Assembly: GCF_037076465.1 (NCBI RefSeq)
Contig: NZ_AP028908.1
Location: forward strand, 2,976,001-3,040,000
From: Pectobacterium araliae
GTDB lineage: Bacteria > Pseudomonadota > Gammaproteobacteria > Enterobacterales > Enterobacteriaceae
Direction of reading: 5' to 3'
Length of the DNA: 64,000 nucleotides
Shown here: piece by piece, positions 31,076 through 40,223 of the stretch
How positions within the stretch are numbered: the stretch's first letter is position 1
How the letters are laid out: each line of letters starts with the position of its first letter
Program-made: the position numbers and the translations under genes
The notes under the pieces: model-generated
Told to the model about the DNA's origin: nothing
Seen by the model: only the letters and a program-made list of their open reading frames with translations
Databases searched by the model: none

Positions 31076-31873
31076 ATGATAAAAATCATAATAAAATCCC
31101 TATTATTAATAATGCTTTCATCACACTATGTTAATGCAAATAATCTTGTGTGCCGTAGCCCTCTCGTCATTCAGTCGTTAATCAAAGAAGATCAAGAGAA
31201 AGCGCAATCCATCACCGATCGTGTATCTTTGGAAACAATTAAAAAAGTAGAATTTGAATATGACATCATTATCACAAAGCTTAAAACAAAAAATAACCTA
31301 AGCTGCTTTGGCAAAGCCAAGATAAAAATCCCATCCGGTGTGTCAAATTTTTTAAAATATTATCCTATTCTAGAAAATGGGGATCCTAAAGCAAAAAATA
31401 TTTACCTTTTCAATCTTCACCACTATAGAAAAGGCGATGAATACATCGCATTGGATCAGGTTTATTATAATGTTCACATTGCTGATAACCAGCAAGAAAC
31501 CAATATTATGTATCCACACGATGAGCCAATCTCGCTCACACTTTATGCCCTGTCTTGGTTTCAGGAAAATGCGGCAAGGCTGGAGGATCAATCACCTCGT
31601 TTTAAATATAATAAAGCACTCGTAGAGTTCATAGAGACTGATAGGGCATTAAATACTTACTGGAATAACCTACCTGATTATATTAAAGGGCAGATGAAAG
31701 AGGATTCACGGCAGTGGATAAAAAATAAAAATAAACAGTGCGGCGCGATAGAGACCGTCGCGAGTAAAAACCGCTCACTGGAAGATCAAGCAAAAATTTA
31801 TACCTGCCAACAACAAATGACCAGGGAAAGGCTGGTACAGCTTGGATTGACCGAAAACAAGGACAAGAAATGA
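31076..31873 (+). CDS. Secreted protein with C-terminal LprI/DUF1311-like domain (copy A)
   Basis: 265 aa from the ATG at 31076, chosen because it begins a signal peptide (MIKIIIKSLLLIMLSSHYVNA) and has GGAA just upstream; the frame is open further back into the previous gene. The mature part begins NNLVCRSPLVIQSLI and has an early Cys and a later FGKAKIKIP segment paired with Cys. The last ~75 residues (LPDYIKGQMKEDSRQWIKNK, QCGAIETVAS, YTCQQQMTRERL) have the W-x4-K-x2-QC ... Y-x-C-x6-R pattern of LprI-type (DUF1311) lysozyme-inhibitor domains. Overlaps the next gene by 4 bases (ATGA). Confidence 0.72.
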   Translation: MIKIIIKSLLLIMLSSHYVNANNLVCRSPLVIQSLIKEDQEKAQSITDRVSLETIKKVEFEYDIIITKLKTKNNLSCFGKAKIKIPSGVSNFLKYYPILENGDPKAKNIYLFNLHHYRKGDEYIALDQVYYNVHIADNQQETNIMYPHDEPISLTLYALSWFQENAARLEDQSPRFKYNKALVEFIETDRALNTYWNNLPDYIKGQMKEDSRQWIKNKNKQCGAIETVASKNRSLEDQAKIYTCQQQMTRERLVQLGLTENKDKK

Positions 31874-32673
31874 AAAAATGCCTCTATGTCATGATTGGAA
31901 TTATCCTTACTTGCACATCAGCGTATGCGAAGGATGATTTTCAATGCAGCGATCCCAAAGCGGTTGACGTTGTTAAAAACACATTTTCCGACCGCGCAAA
32001 ATCACTGTTCTCTAAGTCTCCCTCTCTGTCTGTTGATAGCGTGAGCGTGATTTATTCAAAAATATCCACTCAGCCACGTTGGGGAACCGCATTCTCGTGC
32101 AGTCTACGAGTCGAAATCCCCGTAAATCAGGCGATCGTTGACATCATTCTTAATGAAGACGATCTTATGTACACAAAAGATGAAAGGGATAAAATCGGCA
32201 ATAACATTTTCACTAAAACGGGTGAAAGCAAAAATAATAGGCTCAGCGATAACAAAATTGTCATTCCGTACTTTGCCTACGATCTCAGCGTTATTGATAA
32301 CGGAAAAGAAATAAAAGTAGAAAAAAAATCCTATGATGCCCTATCCAGAGCAATTTATGCCGTAGCCTGGCTCAGTGAAAACGCCGAAAAAATCACAAAA
32401 ACCGCACAAGATAAAACGCTTGAAAATGAAAAGGAACAGTATCTTTTCTTTTTCACCGACGTCTATGGAATATTGGAAGATGCACCTAAAGACATAAAAC
32501 GTAAATTCCACGCTTCTCAAGAGACATGGGTTGAAGAAAGAAATAAAAAATGCGGTAATGTCGAGCTATTAGAGGCGAATAACATTTTAATTAAAGAACA
32601 GATTCATGCTTATCGCTGCCATAATGCAACGATGAGTGAACAAATATCAAGTTTAGATCCAAGCGCGGGGTGA
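31870..32673 (+). CDS. Secreted protein with C-terminal LprI/DUF1311-like domain (copy B)
   Basis: 267 aa, signal peptide MKKCLYVMIGIILTCTSAYA. It is a diverged paralogue of the preceding gene with the same architecture: early FQCSDPKAVDVVKNTFSDRA, a middle block ending in YAVAWLSENA (copy A: YALSWFQENA), and a C-terminal part with ETWVEERNKKCG and HAYRCHNATMSEQI. Cysteines keep their spacing. The paralogues share the operon, translationally coupled. The role might be inhibition of a lytic enzyme or envelope protection; that rests only on the weak LprI likeness. Confidence 0.72.
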   Translation: MKKCLYVMIGIILTCTSAYAKDDFQCSDPKAVDVVKNTFSDRAKSLFSKSPSLSVDSVSVIYSKISTQPRWGTAFSCSLRVEIPVNQAIVDIILNEDDLMYTKDERDKIGNNIFTKTGESKNNRLSDNKIVIPYFAYDLSVIDNGKEIKVEKKSYDALSRAIYAVAWLSENAEKITKTAQDKTLENEKEQYLFFFTDVYGILEDAPKDIKRKFHASQETWVEERNKKCGNVELLEANNILIKEQIHAYRCHNATMSEQISSLDPSAG

Positions 32674-33098
32674 TAAACCACGCCTAAAATACGTTACTGC
32701 ATGCCTATTTATTATTCAGAAATAGGTTATTCCGCAAGGGATTTATCAAGTTAAAGAACGCGACAATAGGAAGAGGTATGTGTAACCATACCTCTCTTAT
32801 CATCATTATTTTTAGTAGTGAAAAATATTGAGAATGCCAGAGCTGTTTTCTTTCCTGAAAGCATATTAATCCTTGAGTAAATAATAATCCATTTAAACCC
32901 AATACCATCAATAGCTACAAAAAATATACTCATGATGAAAATGTAAGCAATTCCACTTTTAACAAGAAAGGAGAAGAAATGAAAATGTTTTATTTTCAAC
33001 AATAAAGATGAATATATTTAGGCTGCAAAACAATGTAAGGGGCTTATATATAACAATAATAATATAGCAATAAGAAAGCCCCTACCACGTTAGGATGT

Positions 33099-33860
33099 TT
33101 ACTCTCCAAACACGTCATAACGCTGATTTTCAGCATTAAAGCGATATTCCAACAGAATATCACCACCGCCGTGGGAATAGCAGTTCAGCATGATACTGCG
33201 ATTATCTTCGCCATTTTCAATATTCATGTAAACTGGAGTCATGAAAAAGCCGAACTGGCATTGTTGAAAATCAGGTTTAAGAAGCTGATCGACGTTGCCG
33301 TTCTTCTTGTTAACCGCCTTGATCCCCTCAACAACCATCCCTGTGTCGCTGTTTTGATACACGCCGATGAAACTGTGGGTTGCCGTTTGCCCCCAGAAAG
33401 GAATATCGATCTGCCCTTCTACCCTGGCTGGTTGCTCGCTATCGTCAAAGGATGCGATACGCCGTAAGCTAACATCATAACGTGCTTTCCCGTTCGACCA
33501 CTCGCCGCGGAGTTCTTCTCCCACTTCCGTTAATTTAAACGGGCAATGTGTCATATCCATGTCAGACTTAACGCCCTGAACGATATATTTATCATAATCC
33601 TGAGGAGTATGAATTTCGCAGATCTCGAGTGACGTTTCCGCGAGTCGCCCATACAGCGGGATCGGCGCTCGGTATTTATCGTAAAAGTAGCTTCCCAACA
33701 GGTTCTTATCTTGATCAATACTGTATTTCTGCAATGAAAAATGCACCGGATAAGGCCCAATATGGCCTTCGTAATTGCTCACAACATACCAGCCAGCATG
33801 CGCTCCCCATGCTGCCGTCCACAGTCCACAGGCTATTAAGGTTGATACCGCTGCTCTCAT
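33099..33860 (-). CDS. Unknown periplasmic protein
   Basis: 253 aa from the ATG at 33860, preceded by AAGGTGA; the frame opens 8 codons earlier. Signal peptide MRAAVSTLIACGLWTAAWGA-HAG. The mature protein is beta-rich (GWYVVSNYEGHIGPYPVHFS ... LLGSYFYDKYRAPIPLYGRL ... VEGQIDIPFWGQTATHSFIG) and has four Cys that could form disulfides. I do not recognise the family; the pattern 'G-x-YP-V-x-F-S ... GSYFYDK' resembles small secreted proteins that describe a substrate-binding barrel, but nothing specific can be named. The 425 bases between this gene and the operon on its left show no supported gene. Confidence 0.7.
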   Translation of the reverse strand: MRAAVSTLIACGLWTAAWGAHAGWYVVSNYEGHIGPYPVHFSLQKYSIDQDKNLLGSYFYDKYRAPIPLYGRLAETSLEICEIHTPQDYDKYIVQGVKSDMDMTHCPFKLTEVGEELRGEWSNGKARYDVSLRRIASFDDSEQPARVEGQIDIPFWGQTATHSFIGVYQNSDTGMVVEGIKAVNKKNGNVDQLLKPDFQQCQFGFFMTPVYMNIENGEDNRSIMLNCYSHGGGDILLEYRFNAENQRYDVFGE

Positions 33861-33984
33861 ACATTCACCTTGTCTACCCGTCATACTTCAAGCTACTGAT
33901 GTGTTGGCTTTTCTGCAACTCGCGTTGTGTTTTAGCGTGTCAATCATGAAACCGAATCATTCAAAAACGGCTTAGCGTATCAGG

Positions 33985-34251
33985 CTAATCATGGTGGCAG
34001 CAGGGACAGATTTCTACCTCAGAAACCGTCATGGCTGTTGTTCCATGGCAATCCCATTCGACACGTACAGGCAGACCTTCAGGCTCCGAGTGGTGCAAAT
34101 ACTTATTGACGGGACTTTCCGTCATACCACTAACCACCTCAGTAGCGATAAGCGCATCACCAACAAAAATACGGGCTGTCGCTTGTGATGTTTCGCGCGT
34201 TTCACCAGATTGCCGATACAAATAGTTAACCGTGAGTTTAATGCTGGGCAT
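33985..34251 (-). CDS. Small unknown protein with Cys/His tail
   Basis: 88 aa. The ATG at 34251 begins MPSIKLTVNYLYRQSGETRE. No signal peptide. Beta-rich, ending in EVEICPCCHHD, a possible metal-binding tail. It stands alone 125 bases upstream of the periplasmic protein gene on the same strand. The following 520 bases (34252-34775) are AT-rich and carry no gene. Moderate support only, from codon usage and a sensible protein composition. Confidence 0.5.
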   Translation of the reverse strand: MPSIKLTVNYLYRQSGETRETSQATARIFVGDALIATEVVSGMTESPVNKYLHHSEPEGLPVRVEWDCHGTTAMTVSEVEICPCCHHD

Positions 34252-34775
34252 AGCACTTCTTAACAGGAAAAAAACCAGGAAAACAGTGTATCGCGTTCAC
34301 CCGCGCTTGTAGAGCACATACATAGCAAGCGGTGTCACCAATCCATGCTAATACCATGATAGTTTTCTATTTTTTTTAAAATAGAGATCTCTCGTCACAT
34401 AAAACCACACAATTAGTAATCAAAAAGTTAAATTTTATGCCTTTTAGATATTAATGAAGCAGAAAAAACAGCCGATAGACTTTTTGATAGGGTATTTTTT
34501 AATGCAGTTGCATTTTGCAGGAATAGTGTTTGGCATAAATACTGTTTTACATTAACCGTGTTTTGATTGAACCATGTCGTTAAGGTCATTGTATTGAATA
34601 ATAGGAAATTATACTCATCGGATTGATGCCTCTTCCAAGGAAGATAATTAACTTACTTATGTTGGCGGCACAAGTTTTAACAATGGTGCATTAACGCATG
34701 TGGTTTTAACACACTGAAGTAACTCTCTGGTAAAACCATTGCCAGCATTAAATAGCTATAAGAAGGAGTTATACT

Positions 34776-35315
34776 GTGGTGATTCCAGATATTCAAATCG
34801 TGAGTTCAACAACCCCGGCGACCATGCCTCCCATTGGCGCAGCTGCCAACCCAACTGTCGTTGCAGCCATCAGCCCGGGGAATAAAACCGACACATCAGC
34901 AAATTCCGACTCGCAAAATATGCCGAGTTCGAACGAGAGCACGAAGGTCACACTGTCGTCTCAAAAGAAGCGTGCCACTGAAGAGAACAATGTCACGCCA
35001 CCTGAACAGATTAAGGCACAGCAGAAAGCAGCCACTGAATATTCTCTGGCGATGACCGGTATTCCGTTGTACAACGGTAAGCTCATTTCCGTAGTTAAAT
35101 ACCCAGATGGCAATTCTGAAATGTTTGATGCCTTTACAGGACAGCGCATCACACAAGAAGACCTAGCACTCATGGGCGCACTTCATAGTTCTGGTAGCGA
35201 ACAGGTATTACATTTTGAGAGTAAGACATCATATAGCAATTTGTCTGCGGCCGAAGTTTATCAGCAGATTCAGGAAATGCTGCATGGTTCCGGCGATCCG
35301 GAAGCACTGTCTTAA
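34776..35315 (+). CDS. Unknown protein with Ser/Thr/Pro-rich N-terminus
   Basis: 179 aa, GTG start preceded by AAGGAG (34762-34767). Residues 1-~85 are low-complexity and hydrophilic, rich in S, T, P, N and Q. Residues 90-179 form a compact block (SLAMTGIPLYNGKLISVVKY ... MFDAFTGQRITQEDLALMGA). No signal peptide, no membrane helix. The disordered head plus small domain resembles secreted effector-type or regulatory proteins, but I recognise no family. Confidence 0.6.
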   Translation: MVIPDIQIVSSTTPATMPPIGAAANPTVVAAISPGNKTDTSANSDSQNMPSSNESTKVTLSSQKKRATEENNVTPPEQIKAQQKAATEYSLAMTGIPLYNGKLISVVKYPDGNSEMFDAFTGQRITQEDLALMGALHSSGSEQVLHFESKTSYSNLSAAEVYQQIQEMLHGSGDPEALS

Positions 35316-35419
35316 TAACAAATCGATGCCAAGACAAATAAACGCATTGCCCTGGCATTAAAGAATAATATAACGCTATCTTAATAATGTAGGATGGCGA
35401 TTTAATGGAAGCTGGCCGA

Positions 35420-35992
35420 TTAACGATTAGCAATGAGCGCTTGCGAAAATTCAGTTAATTTTGTCAGGCCATATTCCCAGGGACCAAACCCCGCTTCTGC
35501 ATTAATATGCCCCGCCTCGCCGACATCAACTAACTCACTGTTCCACGCCTGCGCCCAGTATTGGGCGCGAGTAAAACTCATCAGCGGATCGTTATGGCTG
35601 GCAAATGTCAGCGCAGGAACCGGCAGCGGTGCTGCCTGAATGCGATCGTCGATTTCAAAGCGCAGGGGCTCGGCAGGAGCCACCAGCATCACACCGGCGA
35701 TCCCTTCCTGACCCTGTTGCACAATATGGCAGGAAGCCAGTGCGCCAAAGCTGTGACCGATCAGAATCACAGGCTGTGTACAGATGCTGATCTCACGGCG
35801 GATCGCCAGAACCCAGCGGTCTAGATCGGCCTGATACCATTCCCGCTGGCGTATACGGTGCCAGTGAGGAAAACGCCGTTCCCAATGGCTTTGCCAGTGT
35901 TCGTCATCGCTGTCTCGCAATCCCGGCACCAACACCATCGTTAGCTGCTGGCTCACTTCAGCAAGCCGTCGATCGATTTCTGTTGTCTGCAT
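35420..35992 (-). CDS. RBBP9/YdeN-type serine hydrolase (alpha/beta hydrolase)
   Basis: 190 aa. Nucleophile elbow GHSFGA, oxyanion strand VLVPGLRDSDDEHWQ, acid at ASHNDPLM and His in GEAGHINAEAGFG, the arrangement of the small RBBP9 family. Substrate unknown. Monocistronic, 69 bases from the end of dbpA on the same strand. Confidence 0.85.
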   Translation of the reverse strand: MQTTEIDRRLAEVSQQLTMVLVPGLRDSDDEHWQSHWERRFPHWHRIRQREWYQADLDRWVLAIRREISICTQPVILIGHSFGALASCHIVQQGQEGIAGVMLVAPAEPLRFEIDDRIQAAPLPVPALTFASHNDPLMSFTRAQYWAQAWNSELVDVGEAGHINAEAGFGPWEYGLTKLTEFSQALIANR

Positions 35993-36061
35993 CCGCCCTT
36001 AACACTCCTGTCTGTTACCCAGTGACGCTCATCCTACCTAGTCTGATCTATCAAACACCGG

Positions 36062-37444
36062 TTACTTTAACAATCTGGCCTTACAGCTTTTCCCTTTGAT
36101 TTTGCCTTTCTGGAGCTGTTGCAAGGCACGTTTAGCGCTGGCTTTACGAATAGCCACATAAGCATGCAAAGGAAACATATCAATTTTCCCGACTTCTGCC
36201 GCAGTTAATCCCGCATCACCCGTTAACGCGCCGAGAATATCGCCGGGGCGGATTTTAGCTTTTCTGCCGCCATCAATGCACAACGTCATCATCTCAGGTT
36301 CGAGCGCAACGTCACCACTGCGGCTAATCTCATCCACCGGCGTCCATTTAATGCGCATACCAAGATAGTCTTCAATCAGATTAGCACGATTCATTTCCTG
36401 TGGCGTGCATAGGCTGACAGCCAGCCCCTGCGTACCCGCGCGGCCGGTTCTGCCAATACGATGAACGTGGACTTCAGGATCGAAAGCCAGCTCAAAATTC
36501 ACCACCAGCGCCAGCTCTTTGATATCGAGGCCGCGAGCCGCAACATCGGTTGCAACCAACACACGGCAACTGCGATTAGCAAAACGTACCAGCACCTGAT
36601 CGCGATCGCGCTGTTCCAGATCGCCATGCAGCGCCGATACACTAATCCCGCGCATGTCCAGCGCATCAAATACGCTCTGACAATCACGCTTCGTGTTGCA
36701 GAACACCACGCAGGATGCTGGCTGGTAATGGCTCAGAATAGCAATCAACAGCGGCAGGCGTTGTTCTTTCGTCGTCTCATAGAAACGTTGTTCAATGGCC
36801 GACTCTTTCACATCATCTGCAATCTCGAAACGTTGCGGCTGACGCTGAACACGTGCGCTGATCTGCTCGATCTCTTCCGGGTACGTGGCGGAAAAGAGTA
36901 GGGTTTGACGATCGGACGGCATATAGGAAATCACATCATCAATCGCGTCAGTAAAGCCCATGTCCAGCATGCGATCCGCTTCATCCAGCACCAGCACTTT
37001 CAGGCTATCCAGAGACAGTGACTGCTTGCGTAAATGATCCTGAATACGCCCTGGTGTCCCGACGACGATATGTGGTGCGTGAACCAGCGAGTCGAGCTGC
37101 TGACCCATCGGCTGACCACCGCATAGCGTAAGAATCTTAATGTTTTGCGCAAAACGCGCCAGACGACGCAGCTCTTTGCTGACCTGATCCGCCAGTTCAC
37201 GCGTCGGGCACAGCACCAGTGCCTGCGTGGTAAAGTCGCTCACGACGATACGATCCAGCAGGCCAATACCAAATGCCGCCGTTTTACCGCTACCGGTTTT
37301 CGCCTTGGCCCGTACGTCCGCGCCGCTCAGAACGGCTGGCAACGTCGCCGCCTGAACTGGCGTCATGTCGGTATAGCCCAGTTCGTTAAGATTGGATAAC
37401 TGCTCTGCCGGCAGCGCGAGGGAAGAAAAAGAGGTTGTACTCAC
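36062..37444 (-). CDS. dbpA: ATP-dependent RNA helicase DbpA
   Basis: 460 aa from the GTG at 37444, which matches the start of E. coli DbpA; the frame is open 24 codons further. Motifs: Q-motif LGYTDMTPVQAA, Walker A AKTGSGKT, PTRELA, TPGR, DEAD in VLDEADRML, SAT, HRIGRTGRAG. The C-terminal RNA-binding domain (KIRPGDILGALTGDAGL ... GKIKGKSCKARLLK) targets hairpin 92 of 23S rRNA during large-subunit assembly. Confidence 0.95.
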   Translation of the reverse strand: MSTTSFSSLALPAEQLSNLNELGYTDMTPVQAATLPAVLSGADVRAKAKTGSGKTAAFGIGLLDRIVVSDFTTQALVLCPTRELADQVSKELRRLARFAQNIKILTLCGGQPMGQQLDSLVHAPHIVVGTPGRIQDHLRKQSLSLDSLKVLVLDEADRMLDMGFTDAIDDVISYMPSDRQTLLFSATYPEEIEQISARVQRQPQRFEIADDVKESAIEQRFYETTKEQRLPLLIAILSHYQPASCVVFCNTKRDCQSVFDALDMRGISVSALHGDLEQRDRDQVLVRFANRSCRVLVATDVAARGLDIKELALVVNFELAFDPEVHVHRIGRTGRAGTQGLAVSLCTPQEMNRANLIEDYLGMRIKWTPVDEISRSGDVALEPEMMTLCIDGGRKAKIRPGDILGALTGDAGLTAAEVGKIDMFPLHAYVAIRKASAKRALQQLQKGKIKGKSCKARLLK

Positions 37445-37564
37445 AGTGATTACTCTACCAAGGACAAAATAACGGAAGGTGACGCCGAGCCAGAGAACGG
37501 CGCAGATATGTCGCAATCATAGCAGAGTTCGCCATCGTTGACCGATTTACCTCCCGTCCCCCGA

Positions 37565-38266
37565 CTAAAACAAAGAGACGAATCCTTTATTCACCAAAAA
37601 ACCCTGTCCTTCAGGTGATAAAAGGTAGTTCGCCAGCCGTCGTGCTTCACGTCGGGCAGGTTTCATGCTGGCCAACATGTGCTCGGCATCAATCCGATAG
37701 GGATCGGGTAAATGCAGGCGTTCGATGCGATCAAAGAGTGAAACGCATAATCTAATAGCCACAGCAGCAGCGCCTGATTTTGCACATCAAGCGCCGCCAT
37801 CGGTTCATCCAGCATCAGTGTCTGACACTCGGATGACAATGCCCTTGCGATTAACACAAGCTGCCGCTGTCCACCGGACAATACGCTAAATTCACATTCC
37901 GCAAGGGAGGCAATTCCCAGCAGACGCAGCGCATTCTGAGCCACGCGGATATCATGCGCAGAAGGCATGGTAAACAGCCGAACACGCGCGGCACGCCCCA
38001 TCAGTACCCTATCCAAACGTTATAAGAAAACGCTGGGGTAAATATCTGTGGAACAAAACCAATGCGCCTCTCACGCCGAATCGTCCCAGAAAGCGGCGAT
38101 AAGTGGCCCAGTAAGGTATTCAGCAGCGTGGTTTCCCTCTGCCATTCGCCCCCAAAATTGCCGTAACCTCCCCTTCCCAACAGCACAGGTTCAACGGTGG
38201 AAAAATGCCCCACCCTTGTTGGTAGCCATACACCAGTTCTTCTGTCGATAACCTGATAACAGGCAT
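37565..38266 (-). pseudogene. Ruined FecE-type ABC ATPase fused to the tail of a substrate-binding protein
   Basis: From the ATG at 38266 the frame reads MPVIRLSTEELVYGYQQGW ... TAILGANGRGK and is then shifted by one base exactly in Walker A. The next frame gives TTLLNTLLGHLSPLSGTIRR ... QIFTPAFSYNV, and after another shift near 38016 RVLMGRAARVRLFTMPSA ... FSVLSGGQRQL ... MLDEPMAALDVQNQA. The ATPase then breaks off and joins the last ~50 codons of a periplasmic binding protein (ARRLANYLLSPEGQGFLVNK, stop at 37565). FecE-like ATPases serve iron-siderophore, B12 or oxyanion uptake. Frameshifts and a deletion make the locus nonfunctional. Just upstream (38267-38400) a hydrophobic scrap could be a permease remnant. 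Confidence 0.8.
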
Positions 38267-38579
38267 GCTAGCGCAAGGGCTGTACAGCCACACCCAGCGC
38301 GCGCGTCTTGCCCGCCCATCGACAGCACGTTCACCTGCCAACGTAAGCGCAGCAACAATCCCTCCCGCAAGTGCTAATAGCACCGCCACCGTCATCAGCG
38401 AGTTCCAGTTGTCCCCCCCTTACTCTGTATGCGATCGCTCAGATAAACTGAATTATTACGTTAAAAAAATGACATTTATTCTCATTATTAATCGCGTAGA
38501 GTAATTACACTGTCGCGTTACGCCTTGCTACGCGCGTGCTGCTACTAAATATCTCGCTGAGCATAAGGATAAATACCCT

Positions 38580-39605
38580 ATGAAGAAGATTGGATTTTTA
38601 TCATTTGGCCACTGGACGCCGTCGCAGCAGTCCGGCACACGTTCAGCGGCAGATTCATTACTGCAATCCATCGATCTTGCTGTCGCAGCCGAGGAGTTGG
38701 GTGCTGATGGCGCTTATTTCAGGGTTCATCATTTTGCCCGCCAACTAGGTTCACCTTTCCCGCTGCTAGCCGCGATTGGGGCAAAAACCAAAAATATTGA
38801 GATTGGTACTGGCGTCATCGACATGCGCTACGAAAACCCACTGTATATGGCTGAAAATGCCAGCGCCGCCGATTTGATTTCAGAAGGACGATTGCAGCTC
38901 GGTATCAGTCGAGGTTCTCCTGAACAGGTCATTGATGGCTGGCGCTATTTTGGCTATCAGCCCACAGAAGGTCAGTCCGAAGCGGATATGGCGCGACATC
39001 ATACTGAGGTATTGCTGGATGTGCTGCGTGGAGAAGGGTTTGCAAAGCCGAATCCGCAGCCCATGTTCCCGAACCCACCGGGTCTGCTACGTCTGGAACC
39101 TTATTCTGAAGGGTTACGTGAACGAATCTGGTGGGGTGCTGGATCGAATGCGACGGCGGTGTGGGCGGCGAAACTGGGAATGAACCTGCAAAGTTCCACG
39201 CTGAAGGATGATGAAACTGGCGAACCTTTTCATATTCAACAAGCACAGCAAATTCGCGCATACCGAGCTGCCTGGGCTGAGGCAGGACATACACACACAC
39301 CGCGCGTCTCCGTCAGCCGCAGTATTTTTGCACTGATGGATCAGCGCGATCGCGCCTATTTCGGCGGGAGCAGTAACGATAGCGATAAAGTCGGTTTTCT
39401 CGATGAGAAAACGCGCGCGATTTTCGGTCGCAGTTATGCGGCCGAACCAGAAGCACTCATCCAACAGTTAAAACAGGATGAGGCGATTGCCGAAGCAGAT
39501 ACATTATTGCTGACGGTGCCGAATCAACTCGGTGTTGATTACAATGCACATGTTATCGAAGCGATTCTGAAGCATATCGCGCCAGCAATGGGGTGGAGAG
39601 GTTAA
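38580..39605 (+). CDS. LLM-class flavin-dependent oxidoreductase
   Basis: 341 aa. Opens MKKIGFLSFGHWTP and shows the luciferase-like TIM-barrel pattern: EELGADGAYFRVHHFARQ, LAAIGAKTKNIEIGTGVID, LISEGRLQLGISRGSPEQ and RIWWGAGSNATAVWAA. Such enzymes use reduced flavin to oxidise various small molecules; the substrate is unknown. A promoter-like AT-rich stretch precedes it. The 520 bases downstream to the out terminator contain a hairpin-like G5/C5 inverted pair (near 39700-39750) but no supported gene. Confidence 0.85.
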   Translation: MKKIGFLSFGHWTPSQQSGTRSAADSLLQSIDLAVAAEELGADGAYFRVHHFARQLGSPFPLLAAIGAKTKNIEIGTGVIDMRYENPLYMAENASAADLISEGRLQLGISRGSPEQVIDGWRYFGYQPTEGQSEADMARHHTEVLLDVLRGEGFAKPNPQPMFPNPPGLLRLEPYSEGLRERIWWGAGSNATAVWAAKLGMNLQSSTLKDDETGEPFHIQQAQQIRAYRAAWAEAGHTHTPRVSVSRSIFALMDQRDRAYFGGSSNDSDKVGFLDEKTRAIFGRSYAAEPEALIQQLKQDEAIAEADTLLLTVPNQLGVDYNAHVIEAILKHIAPAMGWRG

Positions 39606-40133
39606 GCCAGCCACCTAAATAACCAGCCTGATGATGAGCGGGTGACAATACAATGACTCGGCGATTACTGAAGCGTTACGCCTAAGATAGCACCGTCAAG
39701 AATCGGGGGAATAAGGTACGATTTTTACCGGAATTCCCCCGAATCTCCCTGCCTCTGAAACGATGTAACGCTTTTTAATGCTATTTTGAAAATATAGTTT
39801 CTGGACCTCTTGAATTCCCCCCCTCACTCGGCGTAGATTTAGCGCCGATCCCGTCATAACTAGTGTGATTCTGGTGATGACAACGGGAAGAATTACCCTT
39901 CGGCGATGTTCTCCTGCGGTGACATCGTCGGCTGCGTAATTATTTCCTTCCATAATAAAACGCACAATCGGGATCGTTGCTGGCGTGGTTTCTGCTGGAG
40001 AATAAATCGGTGAAGTATTTTTTTATGGGTATCTCATTCTGCTTAGTCGTTTGGGTGAGTACCTTTATGCTGATGGTAGAATAACCTGTCATTTGCCCGG
40101 CAAAAATGTATGCGCTGAAGGGCACACAGAGAT

Positions 40134-40172
40134 AAAAAAGGCTGATGGTATTAATACCCTCAGCCTATTTTT
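40134..40172. terminator. Terminator of the out operon
   Basis: AGGCTGATGGTATT and AATACCCTCAGCCT (40139-40166) form a 14-base palindromic stem with one mismatch, flanked by A6 on the left and T5 on the right, so it works in both directions. It lies about 50 bases past the outO stop. Confidence 0.85.
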
Positions 40173-40223
40173 ATGCCTTTTATTCGCCGTCGACTAATAA
40201 TTCGGCCATGCCTTTGCCATTAT

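Noticed and set aside
32751..33002. 83-codon minus-strand frame with hydrophobic start
   Set aside because: Very AT-rich spacer, no clear ribosome site, no recognisable domain; chance ORF cannot be excluded, so not listed as a gene.
39696..39965. 89-codon minus-strand frame between the LLM oxidoreductase and outO
   Set aside because: Overlaps an inverted-repeat-like stretch (GGGGG ... CCCCC), no ribosome site and no recognised family.
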